Source: Methylomicrobium sp035916875
Lineage (GTDB): Bacteria > Pseudomonadota > Gammaproteobacteria > Methylococcales > Methylomonadaceae
Assembly: GCF_035916875.1 (NCBI RefSeq)
Contig: NZ_JAXUHN010000096.1
Coordinates: 1 to 64,000, forward strand
Reading direction: 5' to 3'
DNA: 64,000 nt
Shown: in pieces, positions 1-8,379 of the stretch
How the letters are laid out: the number at the start of each line of letters is the position of its first letter
Position numbering within the stretch: position 1 is the stretch's first letter
Position numbers and translations under genes: made by a program
The notes under the pieces: generated by a model
The model's database searches: none
The model's input: only the letters and a program-made list of their open reading frames with translations
What the model was told of the DNA's origin: nothing

Positions 1-515
1 AGAAAATCGACCAGTTCGACGACTTCTTCCTTCGCTTCCTCGCAGCCGGCCACATCGGCAAAGTGGACCGTGCGCTTGTCTTCCTCGAGCAGCTTCGCCT
101 TGCTTTTGCCGAAACTGCCGTTTCCGCTTCCGCCCTGCATCCGTTTCATATAGACAACCCAGAGTGCAATCAACAGCAGCATCGGGAACCAGGAAACAAA
201 CAATTCCATCAGCATCGATTGCTTGGGCGGAGCGACGGTGCGGATCTGCACGCCGGCGGCCAACAAATCGTCGATCATGTGCGGATCGTCCGGGTCGTAA
301 GTTTCATATTCCTGGCCGTCATTTGTGCGCATTTTGATATGGTCGCCCATGATCTCGACGCGGGCGACCTGTTTCGCCTTGACCTTGTTGATAAAATCCG
401 AATAGGCGATGGTGTCTTCTGATACCGGCGACCGGGAATTGAACTGGTTGAAAACCAGCAGGCAACCTACAATAAGGGCTGTCAAAAGTAGCAGGGTTTG
501 TAGATTTGTCTTCAT
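1..515 (-). CDS. ftsH: ATP-dependent zinc metalloprotease FtsH, N-terminal part (runs off the left edge)
   Basis: FtsH is the hexameric inner-membrane AAA+ protease that degrades damaged membrane proteins and regulators such as RpoH and LpxC. About 171 residues are visible. A first membrane segment lies near residues 5-22, then a periplasmic domain of about 80 residues, a second membrane segment near 105-122, and the start of the AAA domain with the family sequence FADVAGCEEAKEEV. The Walker motifs and the HEXXH zinc site are beyond the edge. The ATG at 515 follows a good GGAG ribosome-binding site. A sigma-32-like promoter lies about 40 bases upstream. The usual upstream partner rlmE is absent; terB lies 335 bases upstream instead. 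Confidence 0.96.
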   Translation of the reverse strand, partial: MKTNLQTLLLLTALIVGCLLVFNQFNSRSPVSEDTIAYSDFINKVKAKQVARVEIMGDHIKMRTNDGQEYETYDPDDPHMIDDLLAAGVQIRTVAPPKQSMLMELFVSWFPMLLLIALWVVYMKRMQGGSGNGSFGKSKAKLLEEDKRTVHFADVAGCEEAKEEVVELVDF

Positions 516-850
516 GATAACGTCTCCTGAGCCCGCATTCGATTGGGCAATAATCATGGGGACCGGCAGCCAGGCTTTCATTGGTGCCTGATGGATGCCG
601 GCAAGGACCGTCCTTGGAGGAATTTCCAATTCGGCTGGAACGAGGATTTCCGCCGACTATCCCGATGATCCAAAGATGATCGGGATTGCAAATCCCTTTG
701 CCTCGCGGCGCCCGCTGAAAAAGGGTTTTCAACAGGCCGCGATTACAAGTGACGTTGATTATAATTGTAGGGAGTACGCCAAATGACTCAATTTGAACCG
801 CGTATAGGTTTTAAATTGAATATCCGCTGATTTTCATCATAATGCAATAT
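516..850. other. Intergenic region between terB and ftsH
   Basis: No coding sequence is convincing here; the open frames are short. It holds the ftsH leader and its sigma-32-like promoter. An 8-base inverted repeat (ATCCCGAT at 659-666, ATCGGGAT at 679-686) has no T-tract, so I do not call it a terminator. Confidence 0.6.
556..582 (-). promoter_or_regulatory. Candidate heat-shock (sigma-32) promoter for ftsH
   Basis: Read on the minus strand, AATGAAA (576-582) is followed after 14 bases by CCCCATGAT. This is close to the E. coli RpoH consensus CTTGAAA-N13/14-CCCCATNT. Transcription would start near 549, giving a leader of about 34 bases before the ftsH ATG. FtsH is a known member of the sigma-32 regulon and degrades sigma-32, so the position fits. 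No start-site data are available. Confidence 0.5.
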
Positions 851-1306
851 TTAGACTAATTCAAATTCTGAAGGGTTGACGCCAAGCTCGCCGGCGATTT
901 TAACCGCAACTTTTTTCTCGGTCGCATCGAAATTGCCGTCGGACGAAGCGATCGCAATGATCATCCGCATCAACAAGCGCGCGGCTTCGTTGTTCGATTT
1001 CATTTTGCCCAACGCCTGATAAGCCTTGGCCTCGCCGATATCCTTATCGAATTCGAGTTGACCGACAAAATCCTGAAACGCCTTGATCACATCGCTGGTC
1101 GTAAACACCGACAACGCATCGTTGCTCTCGATGAATTTGATCATTTTTTGCTTTTCTTCGCCGGTAATGCTGCCGTCGGCCATCGCAATCAATGCGGAAC
1201 CGGCCATTGCCGCGTTAAGAAAATCCTTGTTCTTGAATTTCAAAACGTCGGTTTTTAATTCATTGGCTTTGCTTTTCAGTTGACTCAAGAAACTTTCAAA
1301 ACTCAT
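851..1306 (-). CDS. terB: TerB-family tellurite resistance / stress protein
   Basis: A 151-residue protein of the TerB family, a small all-helical protein that in Ter systems is thought to bind metal ions and act with TerC and TerD-type proteins at the inner membrane. The start MSFESFLSQL, the acidic helix ending in MADGSITGEEKQK (residues about 43-55) and the second IASSDGNFDATEKK helix pair (about 120-133) are the two TerB repeats with conserved acidic residues. The length matches E. coli TerB (151 residues). A clear AAGGAG ribosome-binding site precedes ATG 1306. It is the last gene of the operon, 73 bases after terA. Confidence 0.93.
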   Translation of the reverse strand: MSFESFLSQLKSKANELKTDVLKFKNKDFLNAAMAGSALIAMADGSITGEEKQKMIKFIESNDALSVFTTSDVIKAFQDFVGQLEFDKDIGEAKAYQALGKMKSNNEAARLLMRMIIAIASSDGNFDATEKKVAVKIAGELGVNPSEFELV

Positions 1307-1379
1307 GGGTTATCTCCTTCATTGATTGTTGGTGAAATCAGCTTTTTAAAACGACTTGTTTTATATATAAATCAAATGT

Positions 1380-2579
1380 TTATTTACTTCCCGCCACATA
1401 ATTCAAGCACCATCCATAGGCATGATCCATTTGCTGATGGCCGGAAAAATAATCGACCAGTTTAGTGATGCGCAATTGGCCGTTGACGTTTTCGAGCATC
1501 GCGATCGCGCACATGAATTGATCGTTGCGGTGACTGTCGAGCCGCACTTCGATAGCGGGCTGATTTTTACACTTGATCGTGATCACCGCATCGACATGCG
1601 ACCAGTTCGGCACGCCTTCATAAATGAACGCAAAAATCAGCACCCGGCTGAATTCCTGCCAGTGGCTGCCGTTGATGCGCATCGTTTCACCGCCGACCGA
1701 GCGGCCGCTGCGATCATCCTGATCGAGTTCGATGAACGGGAACTGCCGCAGATTGCCGAAATGCCCGCCCAAGGCCTGCACCGCACCACGCGCACCGTCC
1801 TGAAATTCCCACAGACAGGCCAGATCCAGATCGATGCCTTCCGCCTTTCTGCCGAACAGGCCGGTTGATTTGACCGGCACCGCGTTCCAGTTCAGATTGA
1901 CCAAAATCTCGCCTAAACCCTCCCGGTTTTTCTCCAGCGAGATCGACTGGCCACGCTTTTCGAGCGTAATCTTGCTCAGATTCAGTTTCTGCGGCGGCGC
2001 GGGCTCCGGAGAAAGCGTTGGCTGCTGTGCAGGGCTCGATTCGCCTTCGCTGATATCGACGCCATAAAACTCGGCCAAAGGCTGCAAGCCGCCGATGAAG
2101 CCCTGGCCGACCGCGCGCAGCTTCCACTTGTCCTGATGCCGGTAAAATTCGGCCAGGATCAGCGCGGTTTCCTGATTTTTGCTCGTGTCGAGCGCAAAGC
2201 TCGCGATTTCGATGCCGGTCAGAAAATCCTTGACCAGCACGGTCACCTGCTGAACCTCCGCAAAACCCTGGCCTTTCGCCTGCCCGTCGGTGATCGTGAT
2301 CGTCAGCGCAATTTTCGTAACCTCCGACTGCGTCCTGCCCAGATGCAAGGTCAAGCGGTTCTGTTCGGCTTCGAGTTCGACACCCTGATCGGCGCGGACC
2401 GGCTGATTGTAAAAAACAAAATCGTCATCCCTGGACACCTTGCCTTGCGCATTTAATAGAAAAGCGCTCAAATCGAGATCAGGCCCCGAAATCTTGCGCC
2501 CTGTCGCCACGGTGACATGCAAGGCTGAGGCAGGCAGCGGGCAGTTTTGCCCGGCAACCAAATCTATCCGATTATACAT
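1380..2579 (-). CDS. terA: TerA-family tellurium resistance protein
   Basis: A 399-residue protein, close to the 385 residues of plasmid-borne TerA. Residues 1-170 form a TerD-like beta-sandwich (DLDLSAFLLNAQGKV near 36), but the acidic calcium loop seen in true TerD proteins is missing. A Pro-rich linker (about 178-195) leads to a second beta-rich domain with DLDLACLWEFQDGARG and ELDQDDRSG, typical of the TerA C-terminus. It is probably cytoplasmic and tied to membrane stress sensing through partner Ter proteins. It sits 32 bases after the lyase-like gene and 73 bases before terB. The exact biochemical role of TerA is unknown. Confidence 0.88.
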   Translation of the reverse strand: MYNRIDLVAGQNCPLPASALHVTVATGRKISGPDLDLSAFLLNAQGKVSRDDDFVFYNQPVRADQGVELEAEQNRLTLHLGRTQSEVTKIALTITITDGQAKGQGFAEVQQVTVLVKDFLTGIEIASFALDTSKNQETALILAEFYRHQDKWKLRAVGQGFIGGLQPLAEFYGVDISEGESSPAQQPTLSPEPAPPQKLNLSKITLEKRGQSISLEKNREGLGEILVNLNWNAVPVKSTGLFGRKAEGIDLDLACLWEFQDGARGAVQALGGHFGNLRQFPFIELDQDDRSGRSVGGETMRINGSHWQEFSRVLIFAFIYEGVPNWSHVDAVITIKCKNQPAIEVRLDSHRNDQFMCAIAMLENVNGQLRITKLVDYFSGHQQMDHAYGWCLNYVAGSK

Positions 2580-2611
2580 TTCTCAACCCTCCCGCCAAGT
2601 TGCGCGTTTGA

Positions 2612-3565
2612 TTAGATGGTAACTTCTTTATAATCCGGCAACGACACCAGTTCCCGCTTGCCGTAACAGGCATGCCGGGCGATGATATCATCGCTCCATT
2701 GTCCGTGCGTCGCGACTTCGCACATCGCATTGTGCATTCTGAACACGGCCGGCGCGGCGCTGTCGTTCATCGTCACCGCCATTTCGTAGTCCGAGCGTTC
2801 GACTCGATAGGCATTTTCGATCGCCGGCACCTGATCCGGATGAATCGCGGTCTTGCCGACCAGTCCATGCGCCAAATCCTGGCGAATCTCTAGCTGCAAA
2901 GTCTCATAGTCGTCCAGATATTCGAAAACCGGAGCGGACAAGGCAAAACCATAAGGCTTGAACTGCGTGACCAATTGCGCGATCACCTGTCCCAGGGGCG
3001 TTTGATACAGCGTCATGTGCCGGGGCCTACGGATACCCAGCAGGTTCATCAAATCGTTGCCGCCGATTCTGAGCATCAGGATACGTGCATCTACGCCTTC
3101 CTGCAACAAGGCCTGGCGAAGTTCGCGCATCGCCTCGGCATCGAACACTTCGCGGGTTTCAAGCGTTGGCATCACCTTGAAAGGCGTGCCCTGCAGTTGC
3201 TCGAAGTAGGCGGAAAAATTGTCGAGCGTAAACTTCGGCAGCACGAAGCCATCGACGCGCTCGATATGCGGCAAGTCCAGCAAACGCGAGAGAATCTCGG
3301 GATTGCGCGCGCGAATGAAGCGGAAGCGCCCTTGGGTTTCCCGAAAGCCCTGCATGCACAGGGCCAAATGGCGGATGCAACTGTCGACCTCAAATTTCAA
3401 TACCGCATCTTCGGTGCAAAAAATCATCGACCGCAACTGCGGCAGCTTATCGCCATTCGCAATGTCGCGAAGGTCGAGCCGGTGGGCTGGCATATACAAT
3501 GGCGCCCCCAGTTGCCAAGGTGAAAACGGCTGGTTTTGATAGGAAACTGGGGTAATACTCTTCAT
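2612..3565 (-). CDS. Ter-operon C-C bond lyase-like TIM-barrel protein (HpcH/HpaI/citrate lyase beta-like)
   Basis: A 317-residue protein of the HpcH/HpaI aldolase-citrate lyase beta superfamily, specifically the branch tied to Ter operons (Pfam C-C_Bond_Lyase). Such enzymes make or break a C-C bond using a metal-held carboxylate. Visible signs are RSMIFCTEDAVL near residue 34, a conserved MPTLETREVFD strand in the middle, and RIGGNDLMNLLGIRRPRH. The ATG at 3565 overlaps the upstream stop as ATGA, which favours it over an in-frame start 28 codons further up. Translational coupling suggests it works with the PRTase proteins. The substrate is unknown. Confidence 0.82.
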   Translation of the reverse strand: MKSITPVSYQNQPFSPWQLGAPLYMPAHRLDLRDIANGDKLPQLRSMIFCTEDAVLKFEVDSCIRHLALCMQGFRETQGRFRFIRARNPEILSRLLDLPHIERVDGFVLPKFTLDNFSAYFEQLQGTPFKVMPTLETREVFDAEAMRELRQALLQEGVDARILMLRIGGNDLMNLLGIRRPRHMTLYQTPLGQVIAQLVTQFKPYGFALSAPVFEYLDDYETLQLEIRQDLAHGLVGKTAIHPDQVPAIENAYRVERSDYEMAVTMNDSAAPAVFRMHNAMCEVATHGQWSDDIIARHACYGKRELVSLPDYKEVTI

Positions 3566-4653
3566 TTGACCTCTTTGATTAAAGCTGCCGCGAGATAGGG
3601 CAAATCCTTGCTCACTTCGACCGGAATCGATTTCGACTCGGCCAGCCAAAGCAAATGCCGAGTTGCTTCCGAATCCGCATTTCTGAGCAGCAACCGCCCT
3701 GCCCCGCGCCTCAGCAATACGCGAGTCGCCTCGCCAATCCCAGGTTTGATGTAATTATAATGGCTTAACCGATATTGTTGGGCAACGGTCTGCAAAAAAT
3801 CCAGCGATGCGGCCCTCAAGGTTTCCTTATCGAGTAGGGTTTGAGATTCCCTAATGCCGGATTCTCGATACACATCTTCCACATGTCTCAGCATCGTATC
3901 GATAAAATAATGGGATAAATCATGCGGCTCGAAGGCTTTATAGTAGACGCAACCGTGAAATGAAGCGGAATCGGCCGCGTTTTGCCGCCAAATCGAACGG
4001 CTGATCAAGCCGGATACGGACGAATTCAATACGCAGGACGGTATAAGATAATCCTCAAACGAGGCGGCGACTGCCGCCGCCCCGGACAGGTCGGTCAACA
4101 CGAACAAATCGGCCGGAATACGAATGCCGCAGGAAACGGCAAAATCGTCCAAACTGGCGGCTAATTGCCGGGCGATCACGCCTTTGCCGGTCCAGCCGTC
4201 CACAAAAACCAAGGATTCCTTAGCATGGCGCTGCAAAATATGACGCAACGCATATTGATCGATGCCTTTGTCGCGCAGTATCGAAATCGAATAATGTGCG
4301 GCTTCGCGGTCGAAATGACGTTTCAGCACATGCTTAAGTAAGACACCGACCGGCGTACCGGCACGCGCGAGCGAAACCAGCGCGATGCGATCTTTGCGCA
4401 ACTGGTCGATCCGTTTGGCCAGCAATAGCAGATGTTCGGCCATGCGCCGGCCGTTCAACGCCAGGGCATCGTGAAACAATTGCAAATAATCCTCGGAAGG
4501 AAGCGTTTCGCGCGTCAGCATCTCCGAATAATGTCTTTGTCCCGACTGAATCAATGCTTCCTTAACTTCGACCGGCGTATCTTCCATATCGATCGGTGTC
4601 AGCAAAAACTCGACATCATCGGCTGAATAGCTGCCCGTGAACGGTGGCGTCAT
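3562..4653 (-). CDS. StiP-type PRTase_1/PELOTA protein of the Ter biosynthetic module
   Basis: A 363-residue protein of the family often labelled 'cysteine protease StiP', better described by domain as a phosphoribosyltransferase-like fold followed by a PELOTA-type RNA-binding-like domain. The PRTase core shows SLARAGTPVGVLL (94-106) and FVDGWTGKGVI (150-160), the counterpart of the PRPP loop. The last ~75 residues (RLLLRN... ALIKEVK) fit the PELOTA/L7Ae-like unit. It starts 2 bases after the HAD stop codon and overlaps the lyase gene by four bases. In published analysis of Ter systems these proteins are predicted to help make a nucleoside-like metabolite. I cannot see support for a protease activity. 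Confidence 0.83.
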   Translation of the reverse strand: MTPPFTGSYSADDVEFLLTPIDMEDTPVEVKEALIQSGQRHYSEMLTRETLPSEDYLQLFHDALALNGRRMAEHLLLLAKRIDQLRKDRIALVSLARAGTPVGVLLKHVLKRHFDREAAHYSISILRDKGIDQYALRHILQRHAKESLVFVDGWTGKGVIARQLAASLDDFAVSCGIRIPADLFVLTDLSGAAAVAASFEDYLIPSCVLNSSVSGLISRSIWRQNAADSASFHGCVYYKAFEPHDLSHYFIDTMLRHVEDVYRESGIRESQTLLDKETLRAASLDFLQTVAQQYRLSHYNYIKPGIGEATRVLLRRGAGRLLLRNADSEATRHLLWLAESKSIPVEVSKDLPYLAAALIKEVK

Positions 4654-4654
4654 C

Positions 4655-5413
4655 TTATTGCACCATCGCGAGTGTGTTGAACAACTGTGTATTCTTCGGG
4701 ATCAACGCATAATCGCAGAGCGTAATGAACGGCGCGTCTGTCCGACTGTCACCCGCGCCGAACGTCAAAATTTCGGGATGTCGCCGCCGGTAATGGTCCA
4801 ATAAATACTGTACCGCATCCTCCTTATTGATGATTTTCGGCAATAGCGCCAGATTATTGCCGTTCAGATGCGTGTATAAACTGCCGTCCTGAACAAAAGG
4901 ATGCGGCTTGACGGTATCTTCGAGCAAGGCTTTCAGCGGCGCCTCGAGGCCCGATTTATGTTTCACCACACCGAACCAGTCGATATCGAAATCGCGGACC
5001 AGGCGCAATTTGTAGCCTTCATGGCGACCCGCGAAAACCTGCACGTCCTCCCAGACCGCCAGCAGCTTTTGATAATAATCGGGCAAGAGATCCCGCATCC
5101 GCTCCATCCACGGCAGATCGAATTGACGATTTTTATCCAGGATCACCGCGCCGTGATTCAGCACGACTTCTTCCCGAAACGGCAGATTCACGCGCGCGAA
5201 GGCTCCGGCATCGCGCGCGGTGACCGGCACGATCTTGAAGTCTTTCTGAAACCACTGCCAAAGCCATTGCTGCTTGCGCGTCGCAAACGAATTCGGCGTG
5301 CCGTCGGGCAAAAAAGCCCTGACTTCCAGCGCCGGATCATGCGGGCCGTGTTCGCACTTGCGCAAGGTCTGAAACAAAGTATCATCCAGGTCTAAAAAAA
5401 TGTAGTTTTGCAT
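4655..5413 (-). CDS. HAD-superfamily phosphohydrolase of the Ter biosynthetic module
   Basis: A 252-residue HAD hydrolase. Motif I is IFLDLDDTLF (residues 5-14) with the nucleophile and acid/base aspartates, and the motif IV metal-binding run GDSRTDAP lies near 221. A conserved TAR (motif II-like) follows VPV. The insert of about 100 residues is a Cof-type cap. The ATG at 5413 is chosen because the N-terminus MQNYIFLDLDDT is standard; a longer frame adds 17 residues lacking family character. It overlaps the upstream PRTase gene by 32 bases. It probably removes phosphate from the pathway intermediate; this follows from context, not direct evidence. Confidence 0.83.
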   Translation of the reverse strand: MQNYIFLDLDDTLFQTLRKCEHGPHDPALEVRAFLPDGTPNSFATRKQQWLWQWFQKDFKIVPVTARDAGAFARVNLPFREEVVLNHGAVILDKNRQFDLPWMERMRDLLPDYYQKLLAVWEDVQVFAGRHEGYKLRLVRDFDIDWFGVVKHKSGLEAPLKALLEDTVKPHPFVQDGSLYTHLNGNNLALLPKIINKEDAVQYLLDHYRRRHPEILTFGAGDSRTDAPFITLCDYALIPKNTQLFNTLAMVQ

Positions 5414-6572
5414 GTCCGGTCGAAGGATCGATGGCGATGCCGGCGCTGATCGCGCGCCAGGCATCGAGACGCTCTTGGAGAGGCTCGCTCAGCGGGGTTT
5501 CGTGGCAGAGAATGATCGTTTGGTAGGCATCGGGATTCAAGTTGTAAATGAAATTGTCGATGCCGTCTTCGTAATTGTCTTCGAAACGGCAGACCGAGGC
5601 AATGTCATTGCCCGGATGAATCGGCGAACGGGTTGTGCTTTGTACCTTGACCCGGTATCCCCGGCGCTCAAGCTCGCGCCCGAGCAAATAAGCCGGAGCA
5701 TTGCATTCGCCGGTACCCAGCACCAGCAGCGATCGCGAACCGGCCCGATTCAACAGTTCCTGGAGCGCCTGAATGTCCGCATCCGCCAAGGTCACTGGCG
5801 CCTTGATGCCGGAACGGCCGGGCCAGGCCAGCAAATGCCTCTTGCAGCTGCCGTTGCCGATCGCATTGACGACAACCGGAGACAAAGTCTCATCGCCGGC
5901 ATCCTCGAAACGCAAACTGCCCTCGCGCAGCGCGACCCAATCCACCTGCACGCCAGCTTGCGCTTCGAGTTTCGCGCGGTCTTCCTGCCTCGCAAAATTG
6001 ACCAGGCTGACGATGAACACTTTGCGTAACCCCGGGTTGACGGCTTGATAAGACTGAATCAGCCGTAAAAAAGTGCGCCCGGTGCTTATTTCGTCGTCGA
6101 TCAACACCAGTGTTTCCGCGTTCGAAAAAAGCGCCAACGCTTGCGCTTCGGTCGGATAATACAGAAAAAAATCGGTCGCATGGCTGTGCGCCTCGTCAAA
6201 TTCGAGACGTGGCGCGCCTTCCAGATGATAACGCGTGGTCTGCATGAACAGGCCGTTTTTCATCCCCTCGTGACTGGCCGCCTCGAAAATGCCGTAGCCT
6301 AGGCCGGTCGCGGTTTCGGCCATGCCGATCCACAGTGAGCTTTGCCCTAAGCCGCTATTCATCACCAACCGCGCCAATGCACGGTACGACCAGCTCATCA
6401 GCAGCGGACTGACCGGATAATGCTTGCCGAGCACCTTGCTGACCAGAAGAAACTTGCGCTTGCTGCCGATGCGCGAGGCGAAGCCGAGCAAGCGCTTTAT
6501 CGGCACGCGGCCCGGCTCGATGTCGAGGTGCAGAATGCCGGTTTCGAGTGGGATGGAGAGGGTTGGGGTCAT
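5382..6572 (-). CDS. Phosphoribosyltransferase with C-terminal TRSP domain (Ter module)
   Basis: A 396-residue two-domain protein. The N-terminal phosphoribosyltransferase (PRTase_2 type) carries the PRPP-binding signature LVLIDDEISTGRT (155-167). The C-terminal part (about 270-390) contains SLLVLGTGECNAPAYLLG and TTRSPIHPGNDI; the 'TRSP' motif gives this Ter-associated domain its name. PRTases transfer or remove a ribose-5-phosphate from PRPP onto a base or similar ring. It lies 119 bases after the ATP-grasp gene and overlaps the HAD gene. The acceptor is unknown. Confidence 0.87.
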   Translation of the reverse strand: MTPTLSIPLETGILHLDIEPGRVPIKRLLGFASRIGSKRKFLLVSKVLGKHYPVSPLLMSWSYRALARLVMNSGLGQSSLWIGMAETATGLGYGIFEAASHEGMKNGLFMQTTRYHLEGAPRLEFDEAHSHATDFFLYYPTEAQALALFSNAETLVLIDDEISTGRTFLRLIQSYQAVNPGLRKVFIVSLVNFARQEDRAKLEAQAGVQVDWVALREGSLRFEDAGDETLSPVVVNAIGNGSCKRHLLAWPGRSGIKAPVTLADADIQALQELLNRAGSRSLLVLGTGECNAPAYLLGRELERRGYRVKVQSTTRSPIHPGNDIASVCRFEDNYEDGIDNFIYNLNPDAYQTIILCHETPLSEPLQERLDAWRAISAGIAIDPSTGHAKLHFFRPG

Positions 6573-6691
6573 CGGGAGTTATTCAATACAAGGGATGGCG
6601 CAACGATTTGAGGTAGCTTTAACGCGAGGGACGGATCAAGCCGCCCCGTAAGTCTAGCGCATAAATATTACGAACGGATGATGCCAAGCCG

Positions 6692-7723
6692 TCAGACGAC
6701 AGAAGTTTCATCCAGCAAAACCACCGGCGTATTGATTTCGCTGACTTTCAGCCCGTAACGCAGCGGCGGAATCTCCGGCATTTCGCCGTTGAAGGCTTCC
6801 AACGCAATCTTCGCCAGATTCGCGCCGGCAAGACAGGCCATGCCGAAACCGCCGGAAGGGCGCGGGTTGATCTCGAGCAGACGCGGGCCCGACTCGCCTT
6901 CCTTGTATTGAATATTGACCAAGCCGTTCAAGCGGTAATGCCGGATCAATCTCTCGGTCATACCGGCGATGTCGGGATGATTGTCGATAGCCTGGCCATG
7001 ACCGGCCAAAGGCGATTTTTTGCGCTGCGCCGCGCACAGCAACTCGCCGTGCCGGGACGCGCAATCGACGCTCCATTCGGGGCCGCCCAGATGCTCCATC
7101 ACCAAGAGCGTATCGAAGTGCGGCGTATTCGCCATGCCGCCCTGCAATTCCCGCAGAGGAATCTGGTATTCGACACCTTTCAACAAATGCACGATGCTGT
7201 CGCGCTCCGGGTCTAAAATCCGAAACCCGAGACCGTATACCGAAACGGCCGGTTTCACGCATAAGCGTTTATGTTTTGACGACAGTACTTCGACCGCCCG
7301 TTCGAAAGCTTCGGCAGTATTCACCGCGATAAAGTCCATCGCCAGCGCGACGTCCTTCGGAAGATCTTGATAAAAATGCGCCTTGTTGTTCAGCAGCGTC
7401 AACGTGTCGTGATCGGCCGCAGCCATCAGCTTCACGCCGGCGGACTCGAACTGCTCGCGATGTTGACAGGCCAGGGCCGCTTCCTTGCCCGGCCAAAACA
7501 CATCGATTCGGTGCGCGCTGCAAAAATCCAGGCACCAAGCGACATAGTCCAGCCCATGCAATTCGGAAGGTTCCAGATAGGCCTCATCACTCGCCAGAAA
7601 GGCGGTCGCGGTTCGATGCGTATGCGTGCACACGATCGTGATCTCGCCGTTCGGATAACCGGCCTTCAACTGTCTGAATACCGCGCCAATCGTCGAAAAG
7701 GTCTTGTTGAACCAGATACGCAT
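6692..7723 (-). CDS. ATP-grasp ligase of the Ter biosynthetic module
   Basis: A 343-residue ATP-grasp enzyme. The central and C-terminal thirds show the fold: lysine-bearing KRLCVKPAVSVYGLGFR, the LVMEHLGGPEWSVDC strand, and the metal-binding LLEINPRPSGG (282-292, with Glu284 and Asn286). ATP-grasp enzymes join a carboxylate to an amine or thiol through an acyl-phosphate. The start MRIWFNKTFS follows the terZ-like stop by 6 bases. It matches the 'ATPgrasp_Ter' group by context and motif. The product probably enters the same nucleoside-like pathway as the PRTase genes; substrate unknown. Confidence 0.87.
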   Translation of the reverse strand: MRIWFNKTFSTIGAVFRQLKAGYPNGEITIVCTHTHRTATAFLASDEAYLEPSELHGLDYVAWCLDFCSAHRIDVFWPGKEAALACQHREQFESAGVKLMAAADHDTLTLLNNKAHFYQDLPKDVALAMDFIAVNTAEAFERAVEVLSSKHKRLCVKPAVSVYGLGFRILDPERDSIVHLLKGVEYQIPLRELQGGMANTPHFDTLLVMEHLGGPEWSVDCASRHGELLCAAQRKKSPLAGHGQAIDNHPDIAGMTERLIRHYRLNGLVNIQYKEGESGPRLLEINPRPSGGFGMACLAGANLAKIALEAFNGEMPEIPPLRYGLKVSEINTPVVLLDETSVV

Positions 7724-7729
7724 GCAGTC

Positions 7730-8323
7730 TTACAGATTCGCGGTGATTTGCGGCAAAAGGCTGTCGATGGTCCGGCCGTGGCCGTTTTCGCCGATCGCGT
7801 GCATTTTCCATTCGCCTTCATGACGATACACCTTCGCCATGATCTGCGCGGTATGCGAACCTTGCCCGCTGAGCGTATAGCGGGCGATTTCCTTGTTGCT
7901 GCTGCTGTCGACCAGACGGCAATAGGCGTTTTCAACCTGATCGAAAGTTTGGTTGGTAAAAGAGTTGACTGTGAACACCAGCGACTTCACATTGGCCGGC
8001 ACCTTGTTCAAGTCGACGATGATCTGTTCGTCGTCGCCATCACCCGCGCCGGTGCGATTGTCGCCGGTATGCACGACGCTGCCATCCTTGCTTTTCAATT
8101 GCCGGAACCAGACCGTATCGACGATCTTCTTTTGTTCGTCGAACAGCACACAGGATGCGTCCAGGTCGATCGAGACGGTGCCACCGCCGCCGAACATGCC
8201 TTTCAAGAGACCGCCGCCGGCTTTTTTCACGTCCCAGCCGAGGCCCATGACCACCTTATTCAACGCGCCGCCCGCTTCCTTGTTCAGCGAGATTTTCTGG
8301 CCTTTCTGTAAACTGATACCCAT
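7730..8323 (-). CDS. terZ: TerZ-like TerD-family protein
   Basis: A 197-residue TerD-family protein. It keeps the N-terminal SLQKGQKISL motif, GLGWDV, the calcium-binding runs DLDASCVLFDE (about 53-63) and NRTGAGDGDDEQI, and the LVFTVNSFTNQTF strand. The glycine-rich insertion GGGLLKGMFGGGG after GLGWD and the DTVWFRQLKSKDG sequence are as in TerZ rather than TerD/TerE. TerD-type proteins bind calcium and are thought to gather at the membrane as part of a stress-sensing complex. The gene lies 56 bases after the terF-like gene. Confidence 0.85.
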   Translation of the reverse strand: MGISLQKGQKISLNKEAGGALNKVVMGLGWDVKKAGGGLLKGMFGGGGTVSIDLDASCVLFDEQKKIVDTVWFRQLKSKDGSVVHTGDNRTGAGDGDDEQIIVDLNKVPANVKSLVFTVNSFTNQTFDQVENAYCRLVDSSSNKEIARYTLSGQGSHTAQIMAKVYRHEGEWKMHAIGENGHGRTIDSLLPQITANL

Positions 8324-8379
8324 TGCTTTGCCCTCTGTGTTTAGCGTTTCTTGGTTATTGATTGGTTAATTCTAGCCCA

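Noticed and set aside
659..686. Inverted repeat ATCCCGAT / ATCGGGAT after terB
   Set aside because: It has an 8-base stem with a 12-base loop and no T-run, so it does not qualify as a terminator by eye.
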